52,384 nucleotides of DNA from NCBI GenBank assembly GCA_022711175.1, contig JAKLFM010000010.1, positions 14,677 to 67,060 on the forward strand, in the 5' to 3' direction. This DNA comes from Bacteroidota bacterium (GTDB taxonomy: Bacteria > Bacteroidota > Bacteroidia > Bacteroidales > UBA4417). Of the stretch, positions 44,401-52,230 are shown piece by piece. Below the pieces are notes generated by a model. That model did not search any database, was not told the DNA's origin, and saw nothing but the letters and a program-made list of their open reading frames with translations. The translations under genes and the position numbers were made by a program. How positions within the stretch are numbered: position 1 is the first letter of the stretch; every line of letters begins with the position of its first letter.

Positions 44401-44920
44401 TGAAGCCCTGCAGGAACTGAAGCAAACCGAATTCCGCGACCTTTATGCCATTGAGGAGCAGAAGATTTTCGTGCGTGAATGCCAGATTGAAACTGATCTC
44501 GAAATCCTTATTCCTGATGATTATGTGAGCAACAATGTGGAACGCATGAGCCTGTACAAGGAACTCGACAACCTCGAAACCGAAGAAGCGCTCGCTGCTT
44601 TCCAGGAAAAGATGATCGACCGCTTTGGCCCTGTTCCTACTGAAACGCAGGAGCTCTTCAATACCATCCGCCTGCGCAAACTTGCCAAGGACCTGGGCAT
44701 GGAAAAGCTGCTGCTTCGCAATGGTATGATGACGGCATATTTTGTGAGCAACCAGGAGTCGCCCTATTACCAGTCCGAAACGTTTACAGCAGTTCTTAAA
44801 TATGTGCAGGCAAATCCCGCATCCTGCCGCATGAAGGAAGCCGTGGGTAAACTTACGCTTACTTTCAGGGATGTTAATTCGGTAATGGAAGGATTGCGGA
44901 GGTTAAGAGGGATATCTTGA
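41498..44920 (+). CDS. mfd: transcription-repair coupling factor
   Basis: Removes RNA polymerase stalled at DNA damage and recruits UvrA. The 1140-residue protein has the full family layout: an N-terminal UvrB-like module (about 30-330), the RNA polymerase interaction/CarD-like domain ([23 protein letters not shown], about 465), a superfamily 2 translocase with Walker A [11 protein letters not shown] (about 615), the DEEQ box (VDEEQKFGV, about 715), [20 protein letters not shown], and the motif VI region [18 protein letters not shown] (about 885), then the C-terminal TRCF domain. The ATG at 41498 follows a -7 promoter element. The gene converges with the restriction-modification operon, whose last stop is about 50 nt away, without an obvious terminator between them. 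Confidence 0.97.
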   Translation: [1140 protein letters not shown]

Positions 44921-44970
44921 AAGAAAAGATAGTATCCGTCATAGAGTTATAATGGAGACTCAATATGAAA

Positions 44971-45183
44971 TTAATCGTTTATTTCGATACTAGGTGAAAT
45001 CTCAGCTTTATTAATCTCAATGATTGAAAAAATTCTCTGTTCGAAATCTTGATTAGATTTTGGTTGATAATCAGTTTCATAAACTATCCTTTCTACATCT
45101 TCTAAATCTTTAGCATATACATAACCAGTATAAGACTCAATCTCTTGAGTAACTACTCTGAACAACTTTCTTTTTCTACTCAC
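44971..45183 (-). CDS. small DpnD/PcfM-like protein in the restriction-modification operon
   Basis: A 70-residue cytoplasmic protein, 11 nt after the endonuclease gene. FRVVTQEIESYTGYVYAKDLEDVERIVYETDY followed by FSIIEINK resembles in pattern the short DpnD/PcfM family, whose founder DpnD is encoded with the DpnII restriction system; I cannot confirm this. No helix-turn-helix is seen, so it is unlikely to be a controller (C) protein. It shares the low GC of the two genes above it and is probably co-transcribed. Confidence 0.6.
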   Translation of the reverse strand: MSRKRKLFRVVTQEIESYTGYVYAKDLEDVERIVYETDYQPKSNQDFEQRIFSIIEINKAEISPSIEIND

Positions 45184-45194
45184 ACTTCTAATTA

Positions 45195-45809
45195 TTAGGG
45201 TTCAATTCCCAAGATTAATAGTGGGACAGGAGGATTATTACGGCCATGTCTAAGTACATTATAAACCTCTCCTTCATAATAAGCTACGCCACTACTCATT
45301 TCTGATTGCATTTTTTTTGTCGGTAGGACTTCGATTCCTAAGTTAATTACTCCTCCTGAATAAAAGAGAAGATGTTTAACAAAAAGATCAAATGCGACAA
45401 AGGCATATTTGCCAAATTGAATTTCAACTGCTATCTGATCCTTAACAAAGTCTGTTTGCTTATAAGAGGAAATAGGCTCTGAAATTCCATTCCCCTTTAA
45501 GAAATCTTTCTGTTTATTATAAGGAAGAGTTATTAATTCGGGAAGTAGTTTCTGATCTGTGGTGATGTAATATCTATATCTAGTTTCTCTCCAGTTTAAC
45601 AAATTAAACTCCTTTGCAAATTCTTTGTTTAATGCAATTGGACTATACAACATTTTTCCTTGCATAGTCTTTTCTTTACTTTGTTTAATGAGGAATTGTG
45701 AAGCATCAATAGCATGAATTACGCTTTCAATCTCATTGTACAACATTTGGTGATGAACTATGAGATACTCTTCACCATTTAGATGTGAATATTTTTGAAC
45801 AATCTTCAT
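45195..45809 (-). CDS. BglII/BstYI-like type II restriction endonuclease
   Basis: A 204-residue endonuclease, somewhat shorter than BglII (223). The key segment TDFVKDQIAVEIQFGKYAF places Asp120, Glu129 and Gln131 in the same spacing (D-x8-E-x-Q) as the active site I recall for BglII (Asp84, Glu93, Gln95), including the unusual Gln in place of Lys. The following strand-helix and a C-terminal VYNVLRHGRNNPPVPLLILGI also fit this family. It should cut DNA at a site protected by the adjacent methylase; family members cut sites with a GATC centre (AGATCT, RGATCY), so that is the best guess. The start overlaps the methylase stop by 4 nt. Confidence 0.82.
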   Translation of the reverse strand: MKIVQKYSHLNGEEYLIVHHQMLYNEIESVIHAIDASQFLIKQSKEKTMQGKMLYSPIALNKEFAKEFNLLNWRETRYRYYITTDQKLLPELITLPYNKQKDFLKGNGISEPISSYKQTDFVKDQIAVEIQFGKYAFVAFDLFVKHLLFYSGGVINLGIEVLPTKKMQSEMSSGVAYYEGEVYNVLRHGRNNPPVPLLILGIEP

Positions 45810-46819
45810 TTTCTGTCAAATATATCATTTTGAGAATCAGAATTAATAAGTTCATATTGTTTCCATTCTTTTGGTATCTGTGAAACCTTATCGTTCACTG
45901 ATGGAATATGAATAGGTTTATTAATCGGCCTGATTTTGAGCTTCCCTTCATTGAAATCATTCATTCTTTGTTGTGCGATTCTGCAATAGTATTCTTCTTT
46001 TTCAATTCCAATTGAATTTCGGGAATTCTTCATTGCTGCTATCATAGTGGTACCAACACCAGCAAAAGGGTCTAATATCCAACTATTCTCATTTGACAAT
46101 GCTAAAATACATCGTTCAACAAGTTCAACTGGAAATTGACAAGGATGATCTGTTTTTTCAGGATGATTTGATTTGACATTCGGAATATTCCATAAACAAG
46201 TTTCCCAATCGTTTATTACAATTTCCCAAATATCACTTGGATTTTTACCTAATGGATTTCCTGATGGCAATCCTTTCTTTGTGCCTTTAAAATGCAACTT
46301 TCCGGGGTACTTAGAAGGAACTCTTACAGGATCGAGGTTGAAGATATAATTATCAGTTTTACTAAACCATAGAATAGTTTCATAGCGACCGCTAAATCTA
46401 TTTGAAGCATGAAGCCCATGACCAAAATACCAAATGATCCTATTTCTCAACTTAAGGCCATATTTTTTAAAAATTTGATAATAGAAGATGTCTAAAGGGT
46501 ACAATTCACCTTTTTCTACATAATTACCTACTTGCCAACAAAGATTTCCCTCTTCCGATAGTGTTCTTATTAGTTCAATTATTACTTCCTCTTGTGTTTC
46601 TAAGTAATTTTCAATACTTGTTTTTGATTCATAGGACTTCCCAATATTATATGGAGGTGAAGTGATTATTAAATCGAACTTATTGTTTTCTATTGATTTC
46701 AAATAACTCAGACTATCTCCATGAATGATATTATTATCAATGTTTGGTAAAGAATAGCTAAATAAGGGCTCTTTTACTTTCATGTTTGAACTCCGTGTAT
46801 CTCTCGCAAAATTAATCAT
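45806..46819 (-). CDS. type II DNA methyltransferase, probably N4-cytosine
   Basis: Protective methylase of the restriction-modification pair, 337 residues. Catalytic motif IV is TSPPYN (residues 53-58); the Ser-Pro-Pro-Tyr form is usual for N4-cytosine methylases (N6-adenine enzymes usually have DPPY). The AdoMet motif I DPFAGVGTTMIAAMKNSRNSIGIE comes near residue 245, giving the beta-class order IV before I. BglII and BamHI methylases are also m4C, consistent with the neighbouring endonuclease. An alternative start at 46783 (MKVKEPLFSYSLP) is possible. The gene is conspicuously AT-rich, and the whole three-gene module sits between mfd and era, two core genes. Confidence 0.92.
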   Translation of the reverse strand: MINFARDTRSSNMKVKEPLFSYSLPNIDNNIIHGDSLSYLKSIENNKFDLIITSPPYNIGKSYESKTSIENYLETQEEVIIELIRTLSEEGNLCWQVGNYVEKGELYPLDIFYYQIFKKYGLKLRNRIIWYFGHGLHASNRFSGRYETILWFSKTDNYIFNLDPVRVPSKYPGKLHFKGTKKGLPSGNPLGKNPSDIWEIVINDWETCLWNIPNVKSNHPEKTDHPCQFPVELVERCILALSNENSWILDPFAGVGTTMIAAMKNSRNSIGIEKEEYYCRIAQQRMNDFNEGKLKIRPINKPIHIPSVNDKVSQIPKEWKQYELINSDSQNDIFDRK

Positions 46820-46941
46820 ATTATCACGAATGAATTAAGAAGTATAAACAAGTTATGAACGGCGAATTTCTCGCATGAATCAATTAATTTGAGAGTTAAA
46901 CAAAGTGAATATTGTGCTATAACTAAATGATTTATCTAAGT

Positions 46942-47823
46942 TTAAGCTTCGTACCCGAACCGTTTCAGTTGTCTTTCATCCTGGCGCCAGTCGTCGCTAA
47001 CTTTGATACTTAGTTCGAGGTAAACTTTTGCACCGATGAAAGCTTCGATGTCCTTACGGGCAGCCATACCAAGCTTTTTAATGGCGGCGCCTTTGTGTCC
47101 CAGTATGATGGCTTTCTGGGTTTCGCGCTCCACGAAAATGGTGGCCGCTATCACCGTGATCTTCTCACCTTCCTTGTACGATTCAACAACTACCTCGGTG
47201 GAATATGGCACCTCCTTGGTGAACTGGATGAAAATCTTTTCGCGGATGATTTCCGAAATGAAAAACCTTAACGGCCTGTCGGACAGTTCATCATCCTTTT
47301 CAAAATAGGGCGGATTTTCGGGTAAAAGCCGTAAAACACTTTCTGTGACCTTGTCCACATTGTAGTTGAGCGCGGCAGCAACCGGAATCACTTCGGCACC
47401 TGGAAACTGATTTTTCCAGAAAAGTATCTTTTGTTCAGCCTCTTCAGGTTTTACCAGGTCAACCTTATTGATGATGAGGATCAAGGGCTTCCCGGATTTC
47501 TGAATTTTGCGGATAACGTCCTCTTCGAAACCGTTTTCGCCCACTTCGGTCATATAAAGGAACACATCGGCATCCTGCAGGGCGCTGTCAACAAACTTCA
47601 TCATGGATTTGTGAAGTTTGTAATGTGGTTTGAGGATTCCCGGAGTATCGGAGTAAACGATTTGATAATCGGTACCGTTAACAATACCCAGAATACGATG
47701 GCGGGTGGTTTGGGCTTTGGCGGTAATAATGGAAAGTTTTTCGCCGGTGAGCAGGTTCATAAGGGTTGACTTTCCCACGTTGGGGTGACCGAGGATGTTC
47801 ACAAAACCGGCTTTATGGCCCAT
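46942..47823 (-). CDS. era: GTPase Era
   Basis: Ribosome-assembly GTPase that binds the 3' end of 16S rRNA, essential in most bacteria. The 293-residue protein has G1 GHPNVGKST (residues 12-20), G2 TTRHRILGI, G3 DTPG near 59, and G4 NKVD near 120. The C-terminal KH domain (about 200-290) contains ATIFVERETQKAIILGHKGAAIKKLGMAARKDIEAFIGAKVYLEL. It ends with RFGYEA, the family's usual tail. It is divergent from the tRNA gene about 90 nt away. Its downstream neighbour is the AT-rich methylase gene, separated by 122 nt. Confidence 0.97.
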   Translation of the reverse strand: MGHKAGFVNILGHPNVGKSTLMNLLTGEKLSIITAKAQTTRHRILGIVNGTDYQIVYSDTPGILKPHYKLHKSMMKFVDSALQDADVFLYMTEVGENGFEEDVIRKIQKSGKPLILIINKVDLVKPEEAEQKILFWKNQFPGAEVIPVAAALNYNVDKVTESVLRLLPENPPYFEKDDELSDRPLRFFISEIIREKIFIQFTKEVPYSTEVVVESYKEGEKITVIAATIFVERETQKAIILGHKGAAIKKLGMAARKDIEAFIGAKVYLELSIKVSDDWRQDERQLKRFGYEA

Positions 47824-47868
47824 TGGAAATTAATTTTCAGAAAATTTGCGTAGCAAAGGAACAAAATA

Positions 47869-47876
47869 TACCTTTG
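47869..47876 (+). promoter_or_regulatory. -7 promoter element (TAnnTTTG) of the initiator tRNA gene
   Basis: Reads TACCTTTG followed by CACTCCC, an exact consensus match about 40 nt upstream of the mature tRNA. It lies between the divergent era and tRNA genes. Confidence 0.55.
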
Positions 47877-47916
47877 CACTCCCAAATTAAGGCGTTCTTT
47901 TCATACAAAGATATAC

Positions 47917-47988
47917 TGCGGGGTGGAGCAGAGGTAGCTCGTCGGGCTCATAACCCGAAGGCCGTCAGTTCGAATCTGGCCCCCGCTA
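47917..47988 (+). tRNA. initiator tRNA-fMet (anticodon CAT)
   Basis: Cloverleaf: acceptor TGCGGGG/CCCCGCT, D-arm GAGC...GCTC, anticodon arm TCGGG-CTCATAA-CCCGA and T-arm GTCAG-TTCGAAT-CTGGC. Three consecutive G:C pairs in the anticodon stem, an A11:T24 pair in the D-stem and a mismatch at position 1:72 are the hallmarks of an initiator tRNA. Here the mismatch is T·T rather than the common C·A. The 3' CCA is not encoded, so it must be added. Confidence 0.92.
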
Positions 47989-47994
47989 CAACGA

Positions 47995-48031
47995 AGTCCC
48001 CGGTGCAAAGCGCCGGGGACTCTTTCTTTTT
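47995..48031 (+). terminator. strong Rho-independent terminator after the tRNA
   Basis: Arms AGTCCCCGGTGC and GCGCCGGGGACT form a 12-bp stem (one G·T pair) around an AAA loop, followed by CTTTCTTTTT. It begins 6 nt after the tRNA. Confidence 0.92.
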
Positions 48032-48396
48032 CGAGGCAGGCATGCTTGTTTGCCGAACCGGGGGAAAAAAAGTCCGGAGCGAATGAGGTTCGCGGGGACT
48101 TTGTTGTAAATCCTCTCACAACCAGAATCACGGTTGTAATATTGTCGGGAAGATATTTATTGAAAAACCCTGATTATCTCCTTTCCAATCATCAAACAAA
48201 ATAAGGCGACAGAATTGTTCGTTTCCGACCGGTGTTAGTTTTCCGTATCCGGTTTTCTTGGTTGCAGGCGCTGCTGATTGTAACCGGCAGATTTGCAATG
48301 CGTACCAATGAATTTGCTTTTATTTTCACCGATTGTGACAGGCCTTATGTAATGTAAAACCGACAATTGTTCTATTGGTATCTTATTCTCAATCAA
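48032..48396. other. non-coding interval with one further hairpin
   Basis: Contains an imperfect stem-loop at 48069-48102 (outer arms AAAGTCC/GGACTTT, inner arms GCGAA/TTCGC, loop TGAGG) that resembles the tRNA terminator in sequence. The remainder, about 48105-48396, shows nothing I can identify. Confidence 0.65.
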
Positions 48397-49281
48397 TTAC
48401 TTCTGCTTAAACACCAGACTGATTTTCTGCCCTTTTTTTAGGTCGGCCTGTATCTGGTTGTTTTCGTTTCCGTTTCTTAATACTGCCTTTACTGTCGTGG
48501 GCGGTACCGAACCTTCGTCGTCGGCCTGAATGGTAATGGTATATGATTCAACCGATTTACCCGTCTCAAGCCTGATTGATTTAACATGGTTTGATACCTC
48601 GAACCCCTGCAAAATTATTCTGCCATTTTCAAATACGGTTACTTTATCACCATCCTGGTATTTATCATCAACAAGATCGAGCTGAAGTACATCTGATTTC
48701 AAAACGAATTCAGTAGTTGTTTCGGGCGAAAGTTCAATTATTTTTCTCACCGGTGGCAATGCTTCCGGCTTACCGGCCTGTTCTTTATTCACTGCATCCT
48801 GTTTTGGCGTGTTATCAATCGCTTTGCTCACTTTTGCAGAAATCCTGTCAATCTCTTTTTCTGACATCAGTAAAATTGTACCTGAACTGCACAGTACATC
48901 AGGATCACTGCTTTTTGAGGTGAAATCGCCTGTAAAAATGTTCTTAGCCCCTTTTTTTTCAATTTTCCCTTTTACGGTCATAAGGCAGAATTCACTCAGC
49001 GGTGTTTTCGACCGAGTACTCAATATGCTCTTCTCTTCAAAATTCAGCATCCTGGTTTTGGGATCATAGTTCCCGGTAATACTTGATTTGGTTTCCTCAT
49101 TGCCATTTATATCGCAAACGGAATATCCTTTCAAATGGTTGTTCTTATCAATCTGGTAAACAAGCTTGTAGCTCATAAATTCAGTCCGGCCTATTACTAT
49201 TGCGCCCGATAATATTGTTTCCTGAGCAATAGCACTGGAAGAGAAGAATAGAAATAAATAGCATAATTTAATAAATCTCAT
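48397..49281 (-). CDS. secreted protein of unknown function with a C-terminal beta domain
   Basis: A 294-residue protein with signal peptide MRFIKLCYLFLFFSSSAIAQ. The N-terminal half (about 25-150) is beta-rich (SGAIVIGRTEFMSYKLVYQIDKNNHLKGYSVCDINGNEE ... MTVKGKIEKKG), resembling lipocalin-like or calycin strands. A Lys/Pro-rich linker follows, and the C-terminal ~115 residues (ELSPETTTEFVLKSDVLQLDLVDDKYQDGDKVTVFENGRII ... ISLVFKQK) look like a compact beta domain. It has two to three cysteines. I do not recognise the family. It is divergent from the YqaE-like gene across 54 nt. Confidence 0.72.
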   Translation of the reverse strand: MRFIKLCYLFLFFSSSAIAQETILSGAIVIGRTEFMSYKLVYQIDKNNHLKGYSVCDINGNEETKSSITGNYDPKTRMLNFEEKSILSTRSKTPLSEFCLMTVKGKIEKKGAKNIFTGDFTSKSSDPDVLCSSGTILLMSEKEIDRISAKVSKAIDNTPKQDAVNKEQAGKPEALPPVRKIIELSPETTTEFVLKSDVLQLDLVDDKYQDGDKVTVFENGRIILQGFEVSNHVKSIRLETGKSVESYTITIQADDEGSVPPTTVKAVLRNGNENNQIQADLKKGQKISLVFKQK

Positions 49282-49305
49282 TGTTTGTTCGTATTTTTAT
49301 TCACT

Positions 49306-49313
49306 CAAAATTA
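49306..49313 (-). promoter_or_regulatory. -7 promoter element (TAnnTTTG) of the 48397 gene
   Basis: The minus strand reads TAATTTTG, an exact consensus match, 24 nt before the start codon. No -33 TTG was found at the expected place. Confidence 0.45.
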
Positions 49314-49335
49314 GTCTTACTTAAACCCTAAAATT

Positions 49336-49665
49336 ATGAAAACATTAACTACCAAATTAGTAACCGGTTTACTTCTGGTGTTTTTTGTTATTGGTTTCTG
49401 CAATGTTGCTGATGCTGCGTTTGCAGGCAAAAAGCAGCAAAATCAAACCGAAATGGTATCTCCGGCACCAACAAATCCTCCGGCCTCCTTGCCTGCAGCC
49501 GATACTGATACAATTCTACTAGTAATACTCTGTTTCATTCTGCCGCCGCTGGCTGTTTATCTGAAGTATGAGGAGGTTGGTACGCCGTTTATCGTCAATT
49601 TGGTGCTCACCATCTTTTTCTGGATTCCAGGCGTTATACATGCGCTTTACCATGTATTAAAATAG
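49336..49665 (+). CDS. YqaE/Pmp3-family membrane protein with an N-terminal signal peptide
   Basis: A 109-residue protein. Residues 1-28 form a signal peptide (MKTLTTKLVTGLLLVFFVIGFCNVADAAFA). A Gln/Pro/Ala-rich linker is followed by the YqaE/UPF0057 domain from about residue 56 (TDTILLVILCFILPPLAVYLKYEEVGTPFIVNLVLTIFFWIPGVIHALYHVLK), two membrane segments with the typical PP-x-AV-x4 and W-x-PG-x-IHA motifs. Most family members are 50-60 residues with no signal peptide, so the extension is the notable feature. These proteins respond to salt or cold stress; mechanism unknown. A terminator follows at 49688. Confidence 0.88.
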   Translation: MKTLTTKLVTGLLLVFFVIGFCNVADAAFAGKKQQNQTEMVSPAPTNPPASLPAADTDTILLVILCFILPPLAVYLKYEEVGTPFIVNLVLTIFFWIPGVIHALYHVLK

Positions 49666-49687
49666 AAGGTGTTTGCCTGTATCAAAA

Positions 49688-49719
49688 ACCCGTAGCCCTA
49701 CAGTTACGGGTATTTTTTT
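49688..49719 (+). terminator. Rho-independent terminator after the YqaE-like gene
   Basis: Stem ACCCGTA/TACGGGT around a 10-nt loop, followed by ATTTTTTTA. It begins 23 nt after the stop codon. Confidence 0.85.
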
Positions 49720-49899
49720 ATCTATCCATCAGATTGAATAATATACCGTCCCGCCCTCTTGTGCCGGCGTCCGCTGCGATTGCTAAACAGAACAAAACCC
49801 CGGATGGCGTCCATAAAGCAAGTGAGGAAGCTTGTAAGGGTTTTAACTCTGAATGAAATGATAATCAGCCTTAAGCTTACGTAAACTTGTAATCTTACT

Positions 49900-52230
49900 T
49901 TAATTTACCACCATAATTTTGAACGTATGCGGTTTAGTTGTGTTTAAAGTGACAAAAAACATACCTGCCGTTGCCGGGCAGGGCAGCAGGTTTTCATCCT
50001 TTTTCCCGAGATAGTATCTTGCTGTATGCCGGCCATCAACCGAAAAAATATCCGCGTACGGCGGCACTTGTCCAGGATCGGAGCAATGTATATGAATCTG
50101 ATTATCAGCAACAAAAACACTGATCTCAGGCTCTTCAACTGCTATGCCGGGAGTTCCTGCTGTGGCCAGCTTATTGCTGGTAATATCGTGCCAGGTATTA
50201 ATGATTTCATCTTTCACCGTGACCGAAAGTTCACCGAACGACGAAATATCGGCCGATATGGTTAGCTTGCATTCCCAGGGGCTTTGCCAGGCTACCTCTT
50301 CAATCGTTACACTGCCAGGTGCATTGTTCAGGCCGAAATGCTTCTTTTTCAACGCACTATGACTGAAATAGTCGCCGTAGAGTGTCAAAGTAATGATGTT
50401 AGACTGCGCACTGATGCCGGCATATGGCTGCAGCATTGTGCCTTCGAAGTTATCATCCATCCAGGTGAGCCTGTTTACCAGAAAGTTCTGGAAATACTGC
50501 ACTTCGTCGTCATAATCGTTGTTCTGCCAATCGTAATTAGGCCATATGTACTGGCCCAGAATGGGCCATCGCTCAAAATTGCGGGTGCGGGCATCTTCGG
50601 TAAGGTTGCGGATGGAGTCGATAACGGCAATAAGATTCGGCGTACTGAGTTTATCCTGCCTCAGTTCAGTCCAGCGGGTTTTGGTCAGGTTCCTGAAGTA
50701 AGGGTCTTCCATCATGCGCTTCCACCAGTACATAATGCTGTAGTCCCAGGGATTCACAAGGGTGTATATCCAGCCTGTACTGACAATGCCCGGGGGCCAG
50801 TAATCCACATTGCCGTAGCCGAGGTTAAAATCCCAGGCCGGACCGGCAAACAATTTGCCGCCATCGCTGTCCTTCTGCTTATAAAAATAGGTGCTGTACC
50901 TGTATTTGTCCACCTCTTTCGAAATTTCGCACAACAGCATGAAGTCGATAAACGAAGGCGCATCGAAATATTTCAGATAACCGTTTGCAGCATCTTTAAA
51001 GGTGGAAGCAATAAGCGCTTTTTCGGCGTCGGTGACAAAACTCTTGATATAATAGCGCTGCGGGTCAACGATCTCATCCGGCTTTGGGTAGTAATATTGA
51101 AAGGTAATATCCATAGCGTTGGGGTACGACGGATTTGGTGATGATAGCCAGCCATCGGTGCCGTACTCAAATTGGTAAGGAATTTTATCAACACTGAGGA
51201 TATATCCACCGGTAACATCGTCGCCGGTGGTTTCATCGGGATTAAGCGTGGCAATATCAACACGGTTTTTGTCTTTCTTTATTTTTTCCTGCAGCACATA
51301 AATGCCCTTGTAATCGTTGTTGACAACAAGCTCACAGTACACATTACGGGTACAATAGTTGTCCATGCGATGTCCCATTTCAAAGGTTACAACATTACGC
51401 ATCAGGCTCTTATCGGTATAGGGAGCATACAGAATCCAATCATTTTCTTCGGGAAGGCCAAGTAGCGAAACGCTGAGATTTTCGCCCAGGCTGTCGCGGG
51501 TTTCAACGCCGTACGACTTTTTTGGAAACATCTGTGTTGACTGTCCGCGGGTTTCGATACCGATATTCCCGTTGTAATCATTGAACGGATCGCCGAGGTT
51601 GTTCATATTGCCGGGACCGTTGTTGATAATGCCCATGTGTGCATTGATTTTGGGTTCATCGGGGATATATGCCCCGTAAGTATTGATCACCACGAGCGGC
51701 AGGTTCGACTGCAGTTCAAGAGGAGCAGCGCTTTGCCTGGTGATATCATCGAAATACCAGCTTTTACCCGCAGCGGAACCCAAAAAGTCAAAAAAGACGA
51801 CGATACGCGTAAAATTATCATAAGGCAGGCCGGTGAAATCAAAATCGAGCCGGTTCCATTGATTGCCGGTTGCAGCGAGCCTGAGTTCCTGCGAAGCCGA
51901 CACATCGGCATTTTCAAATTTCAATACTACATCACCACCTTCGGCAGGCGGATAACATAAAAGGGAATATTTCGGAAACTCATCGAAATTAACTGCTTCA
52001 CCCAGGTTCAGCAGCATCAGGTCATAAAGTTCACTGGTTGTAATCACTTCGAAACAATGAGCCGACATGTTGATGCTTTCGGGATGCGGATTGTCAACCA
52101 CCTGTGAGCCGCCGGCCCACACAGTCCACTGAGGGTCAATACTGTCCCAGTTCGATAAAGTATCGGTTGTTTGTGCCTTTAGCACAACAGCGCCGGCTAA
52201 CAAAACCAGGATTCCGAAAAGCCATTTCAT
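49900..52230 (-). CDS. T9SS-sorted protein with CotH kinase-like domain
   Basis: A 776-residue secreted protein. A signal peptide ending VVLKAQ is followed by a beta-sandwich domain (about 25-160) and a CotH kinase-like domain (about 170-570). The latter has KSYGVETRDSLGENLSVSLLGLPEENDWILYAPYTDKSLMRNVVTFEMGHRM, LVVNNDYKGIYVLQEKIKKDKNRV and the acidic AGPAWDFNLGYGNVDYW, the pattern of this atypical kinase family. A further beta region follows, and the C-terminus is T9SS-like (ISVFVADNQIHIHCSDPG ... GMFFVTLNTTKPHTFKIMVVN), although it lacks the final RKLVK. Family members phosphorylate proteins in other bacteria; the substrate here is unknown. The start at 52230 begins the signal peptide. Confidence 0.9.
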   Translation of the reverse strand: MKWLFGILVLLAGAVVLKAQTTDTLSNWDSIDPQWTVWAGGSQVVDNPHPESINMSAHCFEVITTSELYDLMLLNLGEAVNFDEFPKYSLLCYPPAEGGDVVLKFENADVSASQELRLAATGNQWNRLDFDFTGLPYDNFTRIVVFFDFLGSAAGKSWYFDDITRQSAAPLELQSNLPLVVINTYGAYIPDEPKINAHMGIINNGPGNMNNLGDPFNDYNGNIGIETRGQSTQMFPKKSYGVETRDSLGENLSVSLLGLPEENDWILYAPYTDKSLMRNVVTFEMGHRMDNYCTRNVYCELVVNNDYKGIYVLQEKIKKDKNRVDIATLNPDETTGDDVTGGYILSVDKIPYQFEYGTDGWLSSPNPSYPNAMDITFQYYYPKPDEIVDPQRYYIKSFVTDAEKALIASTFKDAANGYLKYFDAPSFIDFMLLCEISKEVDKYRYSTYFYKQKDSDGGKLFAGPAWDFNLGYGNVDYWPPGIVSTGWIYTLVNPWDYSIMYWWKRMMEDPYFRNLTKTRWTELRQDKLSTPNLIAVIDSIRNLTEDARTRNFERWPILGQYIWPNYDWQNNDYDDEVQYFQNFLVNRLTWMDDNFEGTMLQPYAGISAQSNIITLTLYGDYFSHSALKKKHFGLNNAPGSVTIEEVAWQSPWECKLTISADISSFGELSVTVKDEIINTWHDITSNKLATAGTPGIAVEEPEISVFVADNQIHIHCSDPGQVPPYADIFSVDGRHTARYYLGKKDENLLPCPATAGMFFVTLNTTKPHTFKIMVVN

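Noticed and set aside
44971..45183. Controller (C) protein of the restriction-modification system
   Set aside because: No helix-turn-helix is visible and the gene lies last in the operon, whereas C genes usually precede the endonuclease gene.
50284..51141. Open frame on the + strand inside the CotH-type gene
   Set aside because: No domain, no start context, and fully overlapped by a protein with clear CotH motifs and a signal peptide.
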